DNA of 64,000 bases from Rhynchonema sp. JSB1_4 (lineage: Eukaryota > Nematoda > Chromadorea > Monhysterida > Xyalidae), in assembly GCA_030248065.1 (NCBI GenBank), contig JASAMV010001045.1, positions 1 through 64,000 on the forward strand, given 5' to 3'. The position numbers and the translations under genes are program-made. The notes under the pieces were generated by a model. It worked only from the letters and a program-made list of their open reading frames with translations. It made no database searches and had not been told where the DNA came from. Below are positions 1-12,490 of this stretch, in pieces. Position 1 is the stretch's first letter; the number at the start of each line of letters is the position of its first letter.

Positions 1-141
1 CGCGGTTGCAGGCAAAGCCAACATCGGTCATAGTGATTGATATGAATCCTCGTCATTACATAGTAACATTCTCTGATTCAGCAACACACAGAGCCCCTCT
101 TTCTGGGATGCAAAAGTCCGCTCTTCTGTTGCACCATATCA

Positions 142-3100
142 TCATTCAACCGACGACGTGACAGTAAACGGCACATATTCGAGTTTCGGCGCTTTAGCCA
201 AAGGCTGGTCCAATTCTTGCGTGTTTCCCAAATAAATCGGAACAATTTCAGCGTGATCACCAGCCGCTTTATGACGAAAAGTCAAATGTTTCTTTCCCGC
301 ATCCAAAGTGGGGAAGTAGGTTTGCAGGCACGCACTGCATCTATGCGTCTTGCCCACAGGATTGTGCGTCTGACTGTGTCTGCCTGAGTTGACAGCACCA
401 CAGATGTTGCACTGGGAGGGCTGCTTGTTTGACGACTCGTGGGGAAAGTCGCTGTCGCTGTACTGGGTGGAGGTCTGAAAACAATTGATAACATGCCAAC
501 AGTTGTTGTGTTATACTGTTACATAAACGGCTAGTTTCACTAGATTCACCATCGAAACTCACACGGTGCGATTCCAAAGTTTCTGTCTCGTCAGTTTCAT
601 AGGTCGGCAGGCCCACAGACAAAATACGTGGTCGAATATTGTCGTGTACCAGCTGCACATGCGTTTCAACGTCGGTCCACTCCGGCAAAAAATGCCTGAG
701 GTTTAGCAAAATATGTGTATAAATTATCATTACGGTATATTATAGTTGACACTCGACAAAGAATGTGTTGGTTTGGACTGGATAACTGAAGACGCAGGCA
801 TTCCTGAACTACACAAGCGAACTTATTATGATGTCCATTAGCTCTGATTAATATGAAAACCGCTATTGACATTTGGTTGATTGGATTGAGCAACCATATT
901 TGACACAAACTGACCCGCTCACATGCCGAACATTGCATTCGTTTGTTGGTCGTATCATGCAAGGCTGCGTGCCCATCAGAATCAAGTGCACCGCAAATCT
1001 GACAATGATCATTGAAGTCAAGTTCCTGCAAGAAATGTGAAAATAATTCGATGCGCTTGCTTTCTGTGTTTTTCATGCAAATGTTTTACCACATTATAGT
1101 CCAACAGAAGCAATTCTTCTTCACGTTCTTGTTTTACGGTCACAGGCGACGCTGCTGGAGTTATGCATTTATCAGCTGTTTCGAGCTGAAACAAAACGGT
1201 GTCAAAATCGTTATTTTGAGCAAGAACCATCCTCAATTGATCAAGATTCAAAGACCCAATGCAGACGCACATCACCTGATTTCGAATGAGCAACAACATC
1301 CTTGCATCAGCATCATCGCCATGGCATCGCTTCAGATGTCGGTCAGCTTTGCGTCGGTTACCGAAATACAGCTGGACACAGATGTTGCACTTGTATGGTT
1401 TGTTGGTCGGGTCGTGTGCACGTTCGTGACCGTTTGTCATTTGCAGACCACACAACGGACACAATTTTGGCACCGATGAGGAAGCGATAGACGGCTGTAA
1501 TGTCACTCTTGTATGAATAGTGGAAAACAATGGTCACTGGAAGTGGAGTCATATTGCCCTAAGACAATGGTCATATCAAATTTTCGCGTGAAAGTTGCTT
1601 CGTTAGTGTGTGAAAGGAAACATACGCTGGTCAAATTTTGGTGTCATACTTCGTGCAACACTAATCCAAATCAAGCTTTGACAAAAATTCACACTTTAGT
1701 AAAAGAGGTTTTGCTAAACTTGATCTCGTACCAGGACATCGTCAGTGGACTGAAACACACTGTTTTCCAAAGACAGAATCGGTCAAAAACGGTACACATG
1801 ACCTACTGACTGGCAAGCCAACCTTATCACTGTTTCTAATGCTGAGTCCGTTGCTGGCCTGCTGGACCTGTTCAATAATCGCAATCGGCACGCACAGATC
1901 GTATCGGTCAGATTCGGACACTGGAAACGGGGAGCATGAGAGGGCGGATGTCTCCGGTCGAAATGTGAGAAATGAGAGCATCAACGTGTCGGTTCGCAAC
2001 TTGTCTGTGATAACGGCCGAAGCAGCATCTGCGAACATGTTCATTTACAGCCGGGTTTCAAAGCGTTTCAAGCCGTGAGTGTGTGTGTGTATGTGTATGT
2101 ACGTGTACGCAATGTACGTGTATGTGTGTACATGTATAGCCGCGACTATGTGTATACAAAAAAGCACAAGGGGTACGACATTTGATATTTGGCTTAAGGC
2201 TTAGGTCTGCGTACACAACACATCTCCTTGAGTGTGGCCGCGGTTTTTGCCCGCACGCTGTTTTGTCGGCCACACAGTGCAGAATCCCCGAATTTTGTGG
2301 CAGTGAACTTGTCTGTGATAACGGCCGTTTCGGTCTAGCGAAGTGCGAGGCATCAAATGCATTTGATTCAATTCTGCGTATACGAGGAACGACAATATGC
2401 TAAATACCAAATACACGCCGTGCAAAACTACACGCACACAAACAACATCACAAAATCGACTTACGGTCGGCATCCTCCCTCGAAATGACTTGTCGAAATG
2501 TATCGCACACCGGCTGCGTTCTGACATCATAATTTGATGTTGATGATGTTTCATCAGTGGACACAATCTGTGGTTCAGTCTGAGAGCGACGATTGCGCAC
2601 TTGTGGCTTCGATGTGGGGGTGCTAGTGCCGTTGTGTTTCCGGATCGGATCATCAGTGCACGATGGTTGGGCGCCCTTTTCAGAACACTGCTTGGTCATC
2701 GTACCCGTCTGTGACGCTTTGGTTTTCAGCTGATTTTGCACTTCAGTTTGTGTGCAGCAATCAAGTGGTGCAGGTCTCCGATCAGTATTAGTGCTCCGAT
2801 TTGCTTTGCATACATTGGCGGTGTTGGCTTGGCTCGATTTGGACTTCTGAACGACATTCGTAAAACTTTGGTGTGGTACATACTTGGCACGAATCCCTTT
2901 TCCTACCAAAATGGTGGCTCGGCCTCGGCCCCATCCAGGAACAAACCAATTTAGTCAAAAGGGTGAGTGGACGCGCGAGTTAGGCTCACCTCACCTTTGT
3001 TATCGTATCCATCGACGATGCATGTCGACACATCTGTTTCCACGCATTCGGCTGGAGTTCGAATGCGCGATTTCGGTTAGTCTGGGATTGGGCGCTGATC

Positions 3101-3854
3101 TGAAAACGACTCATGCCCAACCAGTGAATAGACACGAGTGAAGAAATCAGGCTTAACGCAAGTTCTGACTGACATGAGGTTTCTGATCATTGATTTCATC
3201 GTGTGGTTCAATTTTCGGCGTTTTAAGTTCAGTTTGAGTGCATTGATTCACAGTTGTTGCGGATTTGGCATCCAAGCTTTTGATTGGGCCATCTGCACGA
3301 GCGGACCCCGTTTGACACCAGCTCTGAAAGGCGTATTGACGAATTTGCACGTTTCCTTTCATTCAATCTGTCCGATAGAGATTGTAAAAAAGCACGAGGT
3401 AGAAACACGACTAACATTTTCTGCTGCTCGTTTAATCTGTTTTCCCTTCGCACCGTTGGTCGATTGATTCAACAAACTTTTCAGTTTGAAATACTTCGAA
3501 ACGTTGACGCTGACGTTAGTCTGAATGGAAATAGGTAGAGGCAGTAACGTTGTCACATTTGGTAATTTCGAATTTTCGCCAGAATGCAATCGCTTCGCAG
3601 AGATTTTACCTCAAACACTTCGAGAGGTCCATGCTGCCTTTGTACATGCTCAATCAATTGGTCAAGCGTCGAAAACAGCAACCAGCATCTAAAAAATTAG
3701 CATAATCTTTTTTGGGTTCCAAAAAAAGTTGAAAAGTTTCAACTCACACACGACAACTGTAGGACAGACTCTGACAGTGCACCACAGCAATGTGAGCGTG
3801 CATCTCATTCTCAGTTGGCAACATTGCGTTGCAAAATGATGGACAAATGTACAT
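142..3854 (-). CDS. Gene A: multi-zinc-finger protein with TQT motifs (frameshifted copy)
   Basis: Not a family I can name. Twelve exons, in coding order: 3854-3748, 3688-3610, 3520-3416, 3323-3174, 3099-2995, 2846-2465, 2028-1823, 1494-1276, 1185-1090, 1025-915, 695-563, 474-142. Phases agree at every junction except exon 10 to 11. Residues 1-60 hold two C2H2 fingers, the second split by intron 1. Exons 4-6 form a low-complexity region with CTQTE twice and SQT three times, the form of LC8-binding motifs. Exon 8, exons 10+11 and exon 12 each carry the short-finger plus DPTNK-type linker plus C2H2 module. Exon 11 is one base out of frame with exon 10 and phase-0 reading stops at 666-668; gene B lacks the extra base. 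A strong acceptor lies 24 bases before the chosen ATG. Inferred role: nuclear DNA- or protein-binding factor. About 674 residues if read through. Possibly a recent pseudogene or a homopolymer sequencing error. Confidence 0.8.
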
Positions 3855-3920
3855 TTTGAATGAGTGTTTGATGTTCTGAAAAAACAACGTTTGATATGAA
3901 AAGATGTCCAGACAACTTTG

Positions 3921-4146
3921 GGCACTCCTTCGATACTCGGGACCCAGTTCCCAAGAGTGGAACAATTGAGGTTTTCTTTTCAGGCTTGGGCTTAGGCTTA
4001 GGCCCCAGCCACCCCTAATAATACATTGCGTGTAGGCCTAAGCCTAAGCCTGACAACAATGGTTAGGCCTAAGGAAAGCCTAACCCTGAAATCAATAACT
4101 TGATGTCGTTCCTTAACCACAGGGTCCCGAGTATCGAAGGAGTGCC
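3921..4146. mobile_element. hAT-like MITE with TTAGGC core
   Basis: The ends are perfect inverted repeats of about 25 bases, starting GGCACTCCTTCGATACTCGG. The element is flanked by an exact 8-base direct repeat, CAACTTTG, at 3913-3920 and 4147-4154. An 8-base target duplication is typical of hAT transposons; no transposase is present. The interior holds two blocks of TTAGGC/GCCTAA units facing opposite ways. It sits just upstream of the gene A start codon, so it may lie in its promoter or 5' UTR intron. Confidence 0.85.
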
Positions 4147-4154
4147 CAACTTTG

Positions 4155-4966
4155 GCCAAGGACTAGTGTGGACTAGGCTAATGCTTGCACCGATGTGCAA
4201 ATTCCCAAAATACAAAGTCGACAAAAAATGTTTGTTGTGCATTTGGGTGAATGGTAATGCAAGTCGGTAACCTCAGCGAGATGTAGAAATGCTATCTTCT
4301 TATACATACACAGGTGTTGTTGACACGAAGACCATAGCAATAAGCCACCCCGTGAATGCACAAACGTAGTGGGAGTTCACGAAGACTCTCACTGTCATAA
4401 AAGAAGCATTGTGGTCTGGGAGACGATATAAGACCAGAGAATGATGGTAAGAAAGACCAATTGTCATCGTAAACGCGTCTTTGATTGAGTTGCCACCATA
4501 TGAAGCAGCAATTATGGTGTTGAGCGATATGTGTCACTCAATGACAAAATGGGCATAGGCATGCTAATTAGGCAGCCATGAACGATATCGAAACAAAATC
4601 GGCGTCATTATGCAATTGCAATCTGGAGAAACATCTGCGCATTATTACTGGACATGGACACATCTCGAACACGATCACAACAAGTACAGCATGGAAAGTC
4701 ATTTGGTGACGTTGACCAACACGAAACAACAGTGCTGTATAACATGCACACTTGTGGCTGGGATTCGTAACCTCCGTAACTGCATAATACGGCATGTGTT
4801 ATTTGTAATCCATTGCGCTGGTTGTCTCAAATCACAATTCTATACTGTATTGACAACATGACAATATTTATCTGTCAAAGAAGGATGGTGCACAGTGAAG
4901 ATTTCATCTCATGACCTGAAACAACAAACCTGGAAAACTTGTTTGAAAATATATCAGCAACGCTGT
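4155..4966. other. Spacer between genes A and B
   Basis: No exon or repeat could be supported here. The stretch holds the downstream flank of gene B and the upstream flank of gene A. No clear polyadenylation signal was seen close to the gene B stop codon. Confidence 0.5.
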
Positions 4967-7900
4967 TCACACTGATGTCACAGTAAACGGTACAGTTTCG
5001 AGCTTCGGCAGTTTGGCCAAAGGCCTTTCAAGTTTTTCCTGGTTTCTCACATCAATGGGAATAATTTCAGCGCGATCATGGGACGATTTGTGCCGAAATC
5101 CCAAATGTTTCTTTCCCGCACACAAAGTGAGGAAGTACGTTTGTGGGCACGCACTGCATTGATGTGTCTTGCCCAACGGATTGTGAGTCTGACGATGTCG
5201 GCCTGACGTGATCAGACCACAAACGTTGCAGCGGAAAGTTCGCGGTCCTCTCACATTTGATACATTGACATCATTTGAGGGAATCTGCAAGGTTGTGTCA
5301 ACATCGGTATACACAACATTCGGTAACAAACGGCCAGGTGCATGATTCAACATTGAGCATCAAATTCAATGATAGGTCTTGCTTTGTTTCAGTGACTTTT
5401 TCCGTTGAACATGTGTCGATAGTTTTACTCTTATCACAATAGTTGACCAGCGTAAAGGTTGTTTAAAATGCATAGCTGTCTAGGAGCAACTCTCATGCAG
5501 GTCGAAATTAGTGACAGAGGCAGATAATCGTGGGTCCCGTGACGCAACCGTCATACACAACGATGTGCCATGTGCGACATTTATTTACAACAGCTCAGTG
5601 GCCAGTCAATGCACAATGTGTCGTTCCCAACTCTTTTTGAGTCGTCAATAACACGACAAATCTGACTAACGGTTGACCGCTCGTTTCGGACAACAGGTGC
5701 ACCATCATTTTGACAGACTGACAAGCCAACGGGCATGACACGCGGTCGAATGTGGTCGTGCGCCAGATCAACATGCGTTTGCACGTCGGCCCAACAGAAG
5801 AAATAGACCTGCGAGGATTTGGTAAGATGCGGTGATTTTGACCAACTCGATGAAATGGACTACCAGAAGTTTGTTGATTGTCTTCGGATGCGACCATTCT
5901 TGTTATCATGTCCATCGCTCGCTTGTTGGTGAAGTGAGATCACTTCGCTACGCAAGTGTCCTGCTGCACCAGCTGGGAAATTCAAAAATCACCAACCCGC
6001 TCACAAGCCATGCATTGCATTCGTTTGTTTGTGACATCGTGCATCGCTGAGTGCTGGTCTGAGTCCGGTGCACCACAAATTTGACATCGATTCTCGCCTG
6101 ATTGTAAATCCTGGGGCGAAATTGAGCAATTTTATGAAAGGTGAAAAAAGCATTTGCTGGCGTTTCAAAATAACGACCTACCACATGATCGTCTGTCAGC
6201 AGTAGATCTTCCTGCTCCTGCTTCATGTTGAATTCAGTCGGAGAAACTTGCTCTTCGGAATTCTTCTGAAAAAATGAGCAATAAAAACTTATTCTTTCGT
6301 TGCTGAAACGTGAAGCGCGCATATTTCGTAAAAACTCACTCGCTCTTTGACCGACAGAATCTTCGCATCTTGTTGATCGTTGTGATATCGTTTCAGATGC
6401 CTTTCTCCACATCGTTTGTTCCCGAAGTACAACTCGACACAACCAGTGCACTTGTACGGTCGATTGGTTGGGTCGTGCATGCGCTCGTGACTCTTTGTCA
6501 TCGGTAGACCACACAGGGGACAGGTGTTCGGCCGGTGAGGCTGAAATGGTAATATTTTGGTGTCCCAAAGAAATTCGAAACGCAACATCGGATTCTTTAG
6601 TTTGGAATGGGCAAAGGGTGTTACCATATTAAAGCAGCATCAGTGCCGTGCCGCGCTGCATTGGGTTTTTGACCAGGAGTGAACTTGGTAAAATGAGTGC
6701 TCAACACAGAAAGAACCGTTAAAATTAGATTACAAACAAATCAAATACCTGACATTCAGCTCGATCGTTACTGCTCTCTGACGACTTTTCAACTTGGTCA
6801 GGGATCCAGCACTTTTCCTGTTGTATCTGCTCAATGATGGGTGTGCACAATTCGTATTTGTCGGCCGATTCCGATTGAAATGTCATTTCTCCACCATCTT
6901 CTTCAGTTTCTTGTTCGAGATTGAGCGACCAGTGTCATGAAACGGACGAGTTGGTGGAATTACCATCGAATGAGCCAACAACCGTGGACGTGGCAACTGG
7001 AATTAGAGTAAAATTTGGTAAATTTTGCTAATATTGTAGTGTTGTTGTGTTATAATATCGTATAGCAGGATGTAAAACACCAACATTTGACATGCTCAGC
7101 CGAAATGGTCTTGACAAACTGAGCAGCTTCGGGCTCTGGGGCAGCTACCAAATCGGTTTCAGCTATCTGAGTGTAGCGATTTCGTCGTTTCGGGTGGAAA
7201 GCAGGACCCGTGTCGCTGTCTTTCATTGAAAGTCGGATGGCGTGTGTTTCTTTCTGATGAAGATTGTTGACATTTATCACACTTTCCGTCTGAGTAGATC
7301 CGATTTTCGATGATTTATTTTCGGTTTGTGTGCACCGACTTGCGCTTGACATCGGTTCAATGGTGGTGCACTGATTTCGACTAACAACCGCATTATTGGT
7401 TTGGGTGGTGCTCTGGAAACATAACTATATGTACCTATAATTGTATGGAAAAACAGAAACGTTATTTTTGTCTGTTATCATGCGGATCGATGGCTCCGCA
7501 AAACCCAATGCCCAAAACCAACATCTGTTGTCTCCTGCTCCGTTTCCACAATTTTCGCAGTCTGAGTGCATCCATTTGACTTTGACGTGGGATCAGTTGC
7601 GGTGCCCTGATTTCGATGAGCAAGCACACTGGTTTGGGTTGTGACACTCTGAAAAAATACTTCTAAAATGCTCAGCACAACTGGTCGGTTAACGTTTTGC
7701 CATGTAAATTATGCTGATTGCCTTCACGATAAATAGTATGAGTTGTTCAGCGCAGTTTAGGTTTCTCCTGTGGTTGCCTATGTTTCGACCAGTTTCACAA
7801 GACGGGTGGTGCACCAGGTCGTCGTCAGTTGCGACTGTGTCAGATTTTTTATACGTGTGGTAACGCGATGCACAAAATATGGGCAAGATTCAAATCACAA

Positions 7901-9028
7901 GGATCGCAACCAACACGTGCGACTTGAGGCTCTGTTTGCGTGCACAGGCTGCGGGCTTTCGGTTTCGAGCAGTCCGTATTCATTGTGCCGTGATCTTTGG
8001 ACTCGTTATCCCATCGGGTCCGCTTGCATTTCTGAAAAATAGAAGTACTCGTGCGCTTCGTTTCAAGAGAAACAAATTTTATAAAACAAAAAGATCACCT
8101 GTGTTATCATGCCCATTGGCTGTGGGTTGAATGAGTGGCTCAGAGGTTTCCATCCACCGAGCTTGGTCTCGACGGGATGCGTATCTGGGCTGTCGGGTCC
8201 GATGTTCTTCTGAAGTCGCTGAAGGTTGTGTTTCACTTCAACTCAACTCAATCTAGTCTCGTATGAACCGAGTATCTATATGACAATGTTGTTATAATCA
8301 GCTTGAGCTCGATCAAAATCTAATCTGGCTCATTCTCAAATGATTGCCACAGACGTCTGACCATACTGTATACACTCAATTGAAGAAAGGAAAATCGCAA
8401 AGTTGTAAAAAAAGTTACTAACTTGTGCGGCATAAGGTTTCGGCAAAGATTGTGAATTCTGCATGGATCGATTAACCATACTTTTCCATTCGAAATGTTT
8501 GGGAACGTTGATACGCACGCTGGTCTGAATAAAAGATGCCCAAAACCTTGAACTGAATTTGTGACACATCAGTGAGCTGTTTGACTGACATAGACAGTCG
8601 GTGCACTGGTGACAATCCCAACATCCTGTGGGAGCATTTTAACATAAATGAGACAGCCTTGATGTTTCACAAAGGCAATTTTTAAGCTCGAAACACCATC
8701 AGTGGCATTTTCTAACCCTGAATGAATCTACTGGTCCATGTTGGTATTGAAAGTGCTCGATCAAATGGTCGATAGTTGGGAACGGTTGGAAACATCTGAA
8801 GCGGCAGAAATGCATTTTTACTCGGAAGTTAAAAAAATGTAAACCTGTAATTTTATTTCCGGCTTCCATTAAATTTACAATGAAATCTGTGACCCAAAAC
8901 AAAGGCTCAAATCCAACTCACACGCCGCAATCGTATGGCAGATAATGACAGTGGACGACTGACACGTGAGCGTGCAGGTCGCGCTCGGTTCGGAAACTCA
9001 CATTGCAGAATGACGGACAAAAATACAT
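4967..9028 (-). CDS. Gene B: multi-zinc-finger protein with TQT motifs (in-frame TGA)
   Basis: Tandem duplicate of gene A; function not known. Exons in coding order: 9028-8922, 8795-8717, 8524-8423, 8209-8099 (least certain), 8031-7915, 7648-7523, 7412-7085, 6996-6749, 6540-6340, 6265-6182, 6110-5997, 5808-5671, 5284-4967. All phases agree, giving 691 codons. Exons 1 and 2 have the same lengths (107 and 79) as in gene A. Residues 1-60 are two C2H2 fingers. Residues 134-324 hold six TQT motifs (CTQTE twice, TTQTS, CTQTA, TTQTN, STQTE). Exon 9, exons 11+12 and exon 13 carry the short-finger/DPTN-linker/C2H2 module. Codon 344 (6937-6935) is TGA inside an exon that otherwise aligns with gene A exon 7 on both sides. 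The last exon is roughly two-thirds identical to that of gene A and ends in the same VPFTVTS motif. A TTTTTGTAG acceptor lies 3 bases before the ATG. Confidence 0.8.
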
Positions 9029-9356
9029 TGTCTACAAAAATTATGGTGGAAAATACAGAATTCAATAATTCACTACTTCGTCGTTGCCTTTATCATCATT
9101 GGCATTTTATCACGCCTCAATAAAAGGTATCTGGGGTCAAGAACTGACTGTGACTTGACTGGGCACGCACCCGCCACAACGCAAATCAAGGGAGGGGCAT
9201 GTGCACACAATACCCACTCATGTACACGTTTTGTTTTCGCGCTTGGGGGAAGGGGTTCATGAGGTATTTAGCTACAATATTCAACAACACACACAAAAAC
9301 TGCGGTCACTTGGGAAGATTGTGCAATTGCACGGTGCTCTGCATTATAAATAGACC

Positions 9357-9755
9357 CACACACAGCACACGCAGGTTTACGTATAGTCCGTCCACCAGCT
9401 CATGGCACTTTGTGTTGCTGCTGGCTGGTTTGTTCCCTTCCTCCACGTTCTAATGAAAGAGAAATTGCGTGTGACCGATTTTGCAAAAAAACTGAAAAAA
9501 TAATAATACGTGTCGAAAACGATTGAATTCGATCAAATTTAAAATTAAATTAAATTAAAATCTATAAAACACGTCGATTTCATAAAAACAGCAACTTAGG
9601 AGCAAAAATAATTTTTTTCGGAAACTCAATTTCTCTTTCATTAGAATGTGGAGGAAGAGAACAAACCAGCCAGCAGCAACACAAAGTGCCATGAGCTGGT
9701 GGACGGACTATACCTGTAGCTGATCGGTGTCAATGCGTAGGAACCTGTGTGCGTA
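9357..9755. repeat. Inverted repeat (fold-back), arms about 95-120 bases
   Basis: The segment near 9375-9470 returns as its reverse complement near 9625-9714 with very few changes. The outer part of the right arm carries about 30 extra bases. Both arms can be read as a short hydrophobic peptide, but this is only because the DNA is duplicated. The spacer is AT-rich. Most likely a fold-back or MITE-type element. Confidence 0.75.
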
Positions 9756-11246
9756 TGTGGCAGCAAATGGTTGAACGCCAAATGAGCAGAGCAAAGGACT
9801 CTATTTACTACGTTATCAAGACGGACGGGGGAGGCGGTGGTCACTGCTGGAAACAACAAACGGCCTGATGCGTCTCCATCATTTCTCTAAACTGATGCTT
9901 TTTCAGCGCAACGAAAAGAAAATATTGACGGGCTTTGCTATTTTCAAGTGGCGATCAGCTGACGATCGTTCAATCGGGATGATTTATTCAAGCCAGAGTG
10001 TTTGTGTTCGATTATGGTGCATAAAATTGAGAAACACCGCCTTTGTGGGGCACCTTAAAATGCAAGGGCGGTTCCCATGAAGGGGTACTGTGCACGAGCA
10101 TCGGATGTCCAAACTGGCGGAGTATCCAAAAAGATGTTCCTATCGGATACTGCGCCTGTTTTCAATACGCGAGCAGTATCATCCGAGTTCCCGATGTGTT
10201 GTGACACCATGTACATAATGTTCAACGCACATCATTATTTTTATCGAATACAACTGCTCAGACTTCAACAATACAATAAGTTTAATTTGGTATTATTCCA
10301 TATACCGCGCCCATCTCGGATACTGCTCCCCGTCTTATGACTCATTTTCACATGGGCGGAGTACTCTGTCATATAATCCACAAACGAGTTGGGCAGCACC
10401 GTCTGGGTTGCAGTGTGGTAGTGTTTCTTTGGATTTAACATGTTATCTCACGGCGGTTTGGCATGATACCTCAATACCTCATAATTCCTCAATTCGATGC
10501 TAAAAATTAATGTTTTTGTCACCCCAATTCAATGCAGTAAAATAACCGTCAAGGTCGCTGTAACCGTTCAACAACTGAAGGCCCATGGTGCACCAATAGC
10601 GTGTGTTTACTGCATGCATCACATAAATTTCAGTACAGTACAATTTGGTTGGGGTCGGATGTTGACTTCGGGTTTAGTGAGATGTTTGACAAAGAGAATG
10701 GTCCTACCACTGATAAACAACTTTTTCACTTTGGTTGAATGCTTGATACTCGAAAAGTTCCGAACCCGCTTGATCAAAAGCAGCAAACAGTTGGGTTTCG
10801 TGGGAATTTAGTGTTTAGCGTGTCACTTCAATCAATAGGCCCATACAAATCCAAGTCCGAGACCGACCCCCAAGCAGAGGGTGACGTTTATCTCATTGTC
10901 AACGACGACCACCCTGACAAAGCGGGCCACATGTTGGCATATCGATGCCTCCTGTCCCACCTCCGTTTGGTGGTGCTGTGGGCGGCAGCACACCCTTGTA
11001 TCCCATGCATAGCAGCCATGCGTGCGTGCTCCACTTCATGTGTTCTTTGCACCACTGTGCGCGATCACCGAAGATCGGCGTACGGTATTGCCTATGAAGG
11101 GAATACTTTTATAAATTCGCGATTCGCCATGGGTACGTGCGAAAATTGAACGTGTAAGACTTATCGCAGAGACACAAGGTTCTTTCCCAATGCTTTGTTG
11201 TACTGCTATACTACACAACTACGAAACGCAGTCCACATAATTGTTA
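9756..11246. other. Intergenic stretch, nothing supported
   Basis: Several open frames of 60-136 codons occur on both strands, but none shows a recognisable domain, a paralogue in the window, or phase-matched splice sites. I see no convincing gene. Confidence 0.4.
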
Positions 11247-11318
11247 TCAAACAACAACAAATAGCAGCAGCTTGGGTCCACCGAGCTCGACCGGTAACAG
11301 CATCTTCAGGGACTTCAT
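11247..11318 (-). pseudogene. Possible decayed copy of the secreted-peptide first exon
   Basis: The start reads MKSLKMLLPV, close to MSSLKTLLPT at the start of the peptide gene at 12919, and about 24 of the first 30 bases agree. Similarity then fades: the hydrophobic core is interrupted by GGP and the frame closes after 23 codons. A TTTCAG acceptor lies about 70 bases upstream. No matching second exon was found. It is either a broken tandem duplicate or chance similarity. Confidence 0.35.
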
Positions 11319-12490
11319 TTTCGTTCATCCAAGGTAGCACAGAGGTGTAGGTGTTTTAAATTTGCCACAGAGCAACTAACTGAAATACAAAAACCGAAGA
11401 TAGAAACATAGGTCGTAAATCACGCATGGCGTATGGCCGCAAGTTTTCTGCACTCGAAAGCCGTTGCGTTGAAAAGGACTCCGGTCCTAATGAACGGTGC
11501 ACAAAAGAATTTTAGCTGTAAATTTCTCAACACACACACAAACTGCAATACCAACTGACACTACATAAATATACTGAACAGCTATTGTGAAGCGCTTTGT
11601 TATGTTGTTGAAAACATGACTCTCAGATTATGGCATTTTTTTGGTTTTTTGGACATTAGACTGCATCCAATCGCCGGTTGGTACACATGTACGTTAGTTT
11701 AGTTATTCGGGCATGTGCCGTGCTATTGTATTTTTATTATGGTGATGTATACATATGTAGGTAATCATGTAATCATGGTTCCATGTTACTTTCATATGCA
11801 ACGTGTGACACAGAGAACCCCATCAGCATTGTGTTGCGTGACCAGTTCTCAAGCGTAACTAATTCTTATTTCACAGCTGTTTTAACATCGTATATGATTA
11901 CCTACATGGTCGATGCTCATAACGACAAAGAAGACCACGTCACTAATGTGCTGAGTGCAGTAACGTTGATCTGTTTCACCCTGCTTGTGCAGACAGACAG
12001 GGGCGCCAGGGGTCGTCAGTGCGAAAACAAGCGCCGTCAAGCAACCACTTCCTCGTCTTTTTCGCATCACAATAGAATATACTGTACATCATTATGGACC
12101 AATCACCAACAGCATACGCCGTTCAAATAAAACGCAAGGGCGCACTGCTGCAGCAAACTAGGCTAATTGTTCGTCAACGCAAATCGTCAACATAAGCAGC
12201 AGCCCGGAATGAGCCCTCAGCATCTGGGCTGAGGTGTCGACGAGGACGGTGTGGGTTGACGATACATGAATATAAAAGGCCAAAGTCACATTGCTAATGA
12301 AAACATGTGATATAACCACTGATCACCGAGTATTATTGCAGTCGCAGTCGTCACTGTTGACCACAAAATTTATGCGACTGCGAATGCTTATATGCATACT
12401 CGAAGATCTGTATAAATGACTAGGAAAAACAGCGGCTTTATTACGCATGACCTACAGTAGTACATTTAGGATGACTGTAATGGTTCAATT
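11319..12490. other. Intergenic stretch with polyadenylation signal of the peptide gene
   Basis: No gene is supported. On the minus strand AATAAA lies at 12442-12437, about 50 bases after the stop codon of the secreted-peptide gene, a good position for its 3' end. A 29-codon plus-strand frame with two cysteines near 11430 is too short to judge. Confidence 0.45.

Noticed and set aside
9379..9859. Hydrophobic peptide frames in both arms of the 9.4-9.7 kb inverted repeat
   Set aside because: Duplicate frames arise from the repeat; no start context, splice sites or partner exon.
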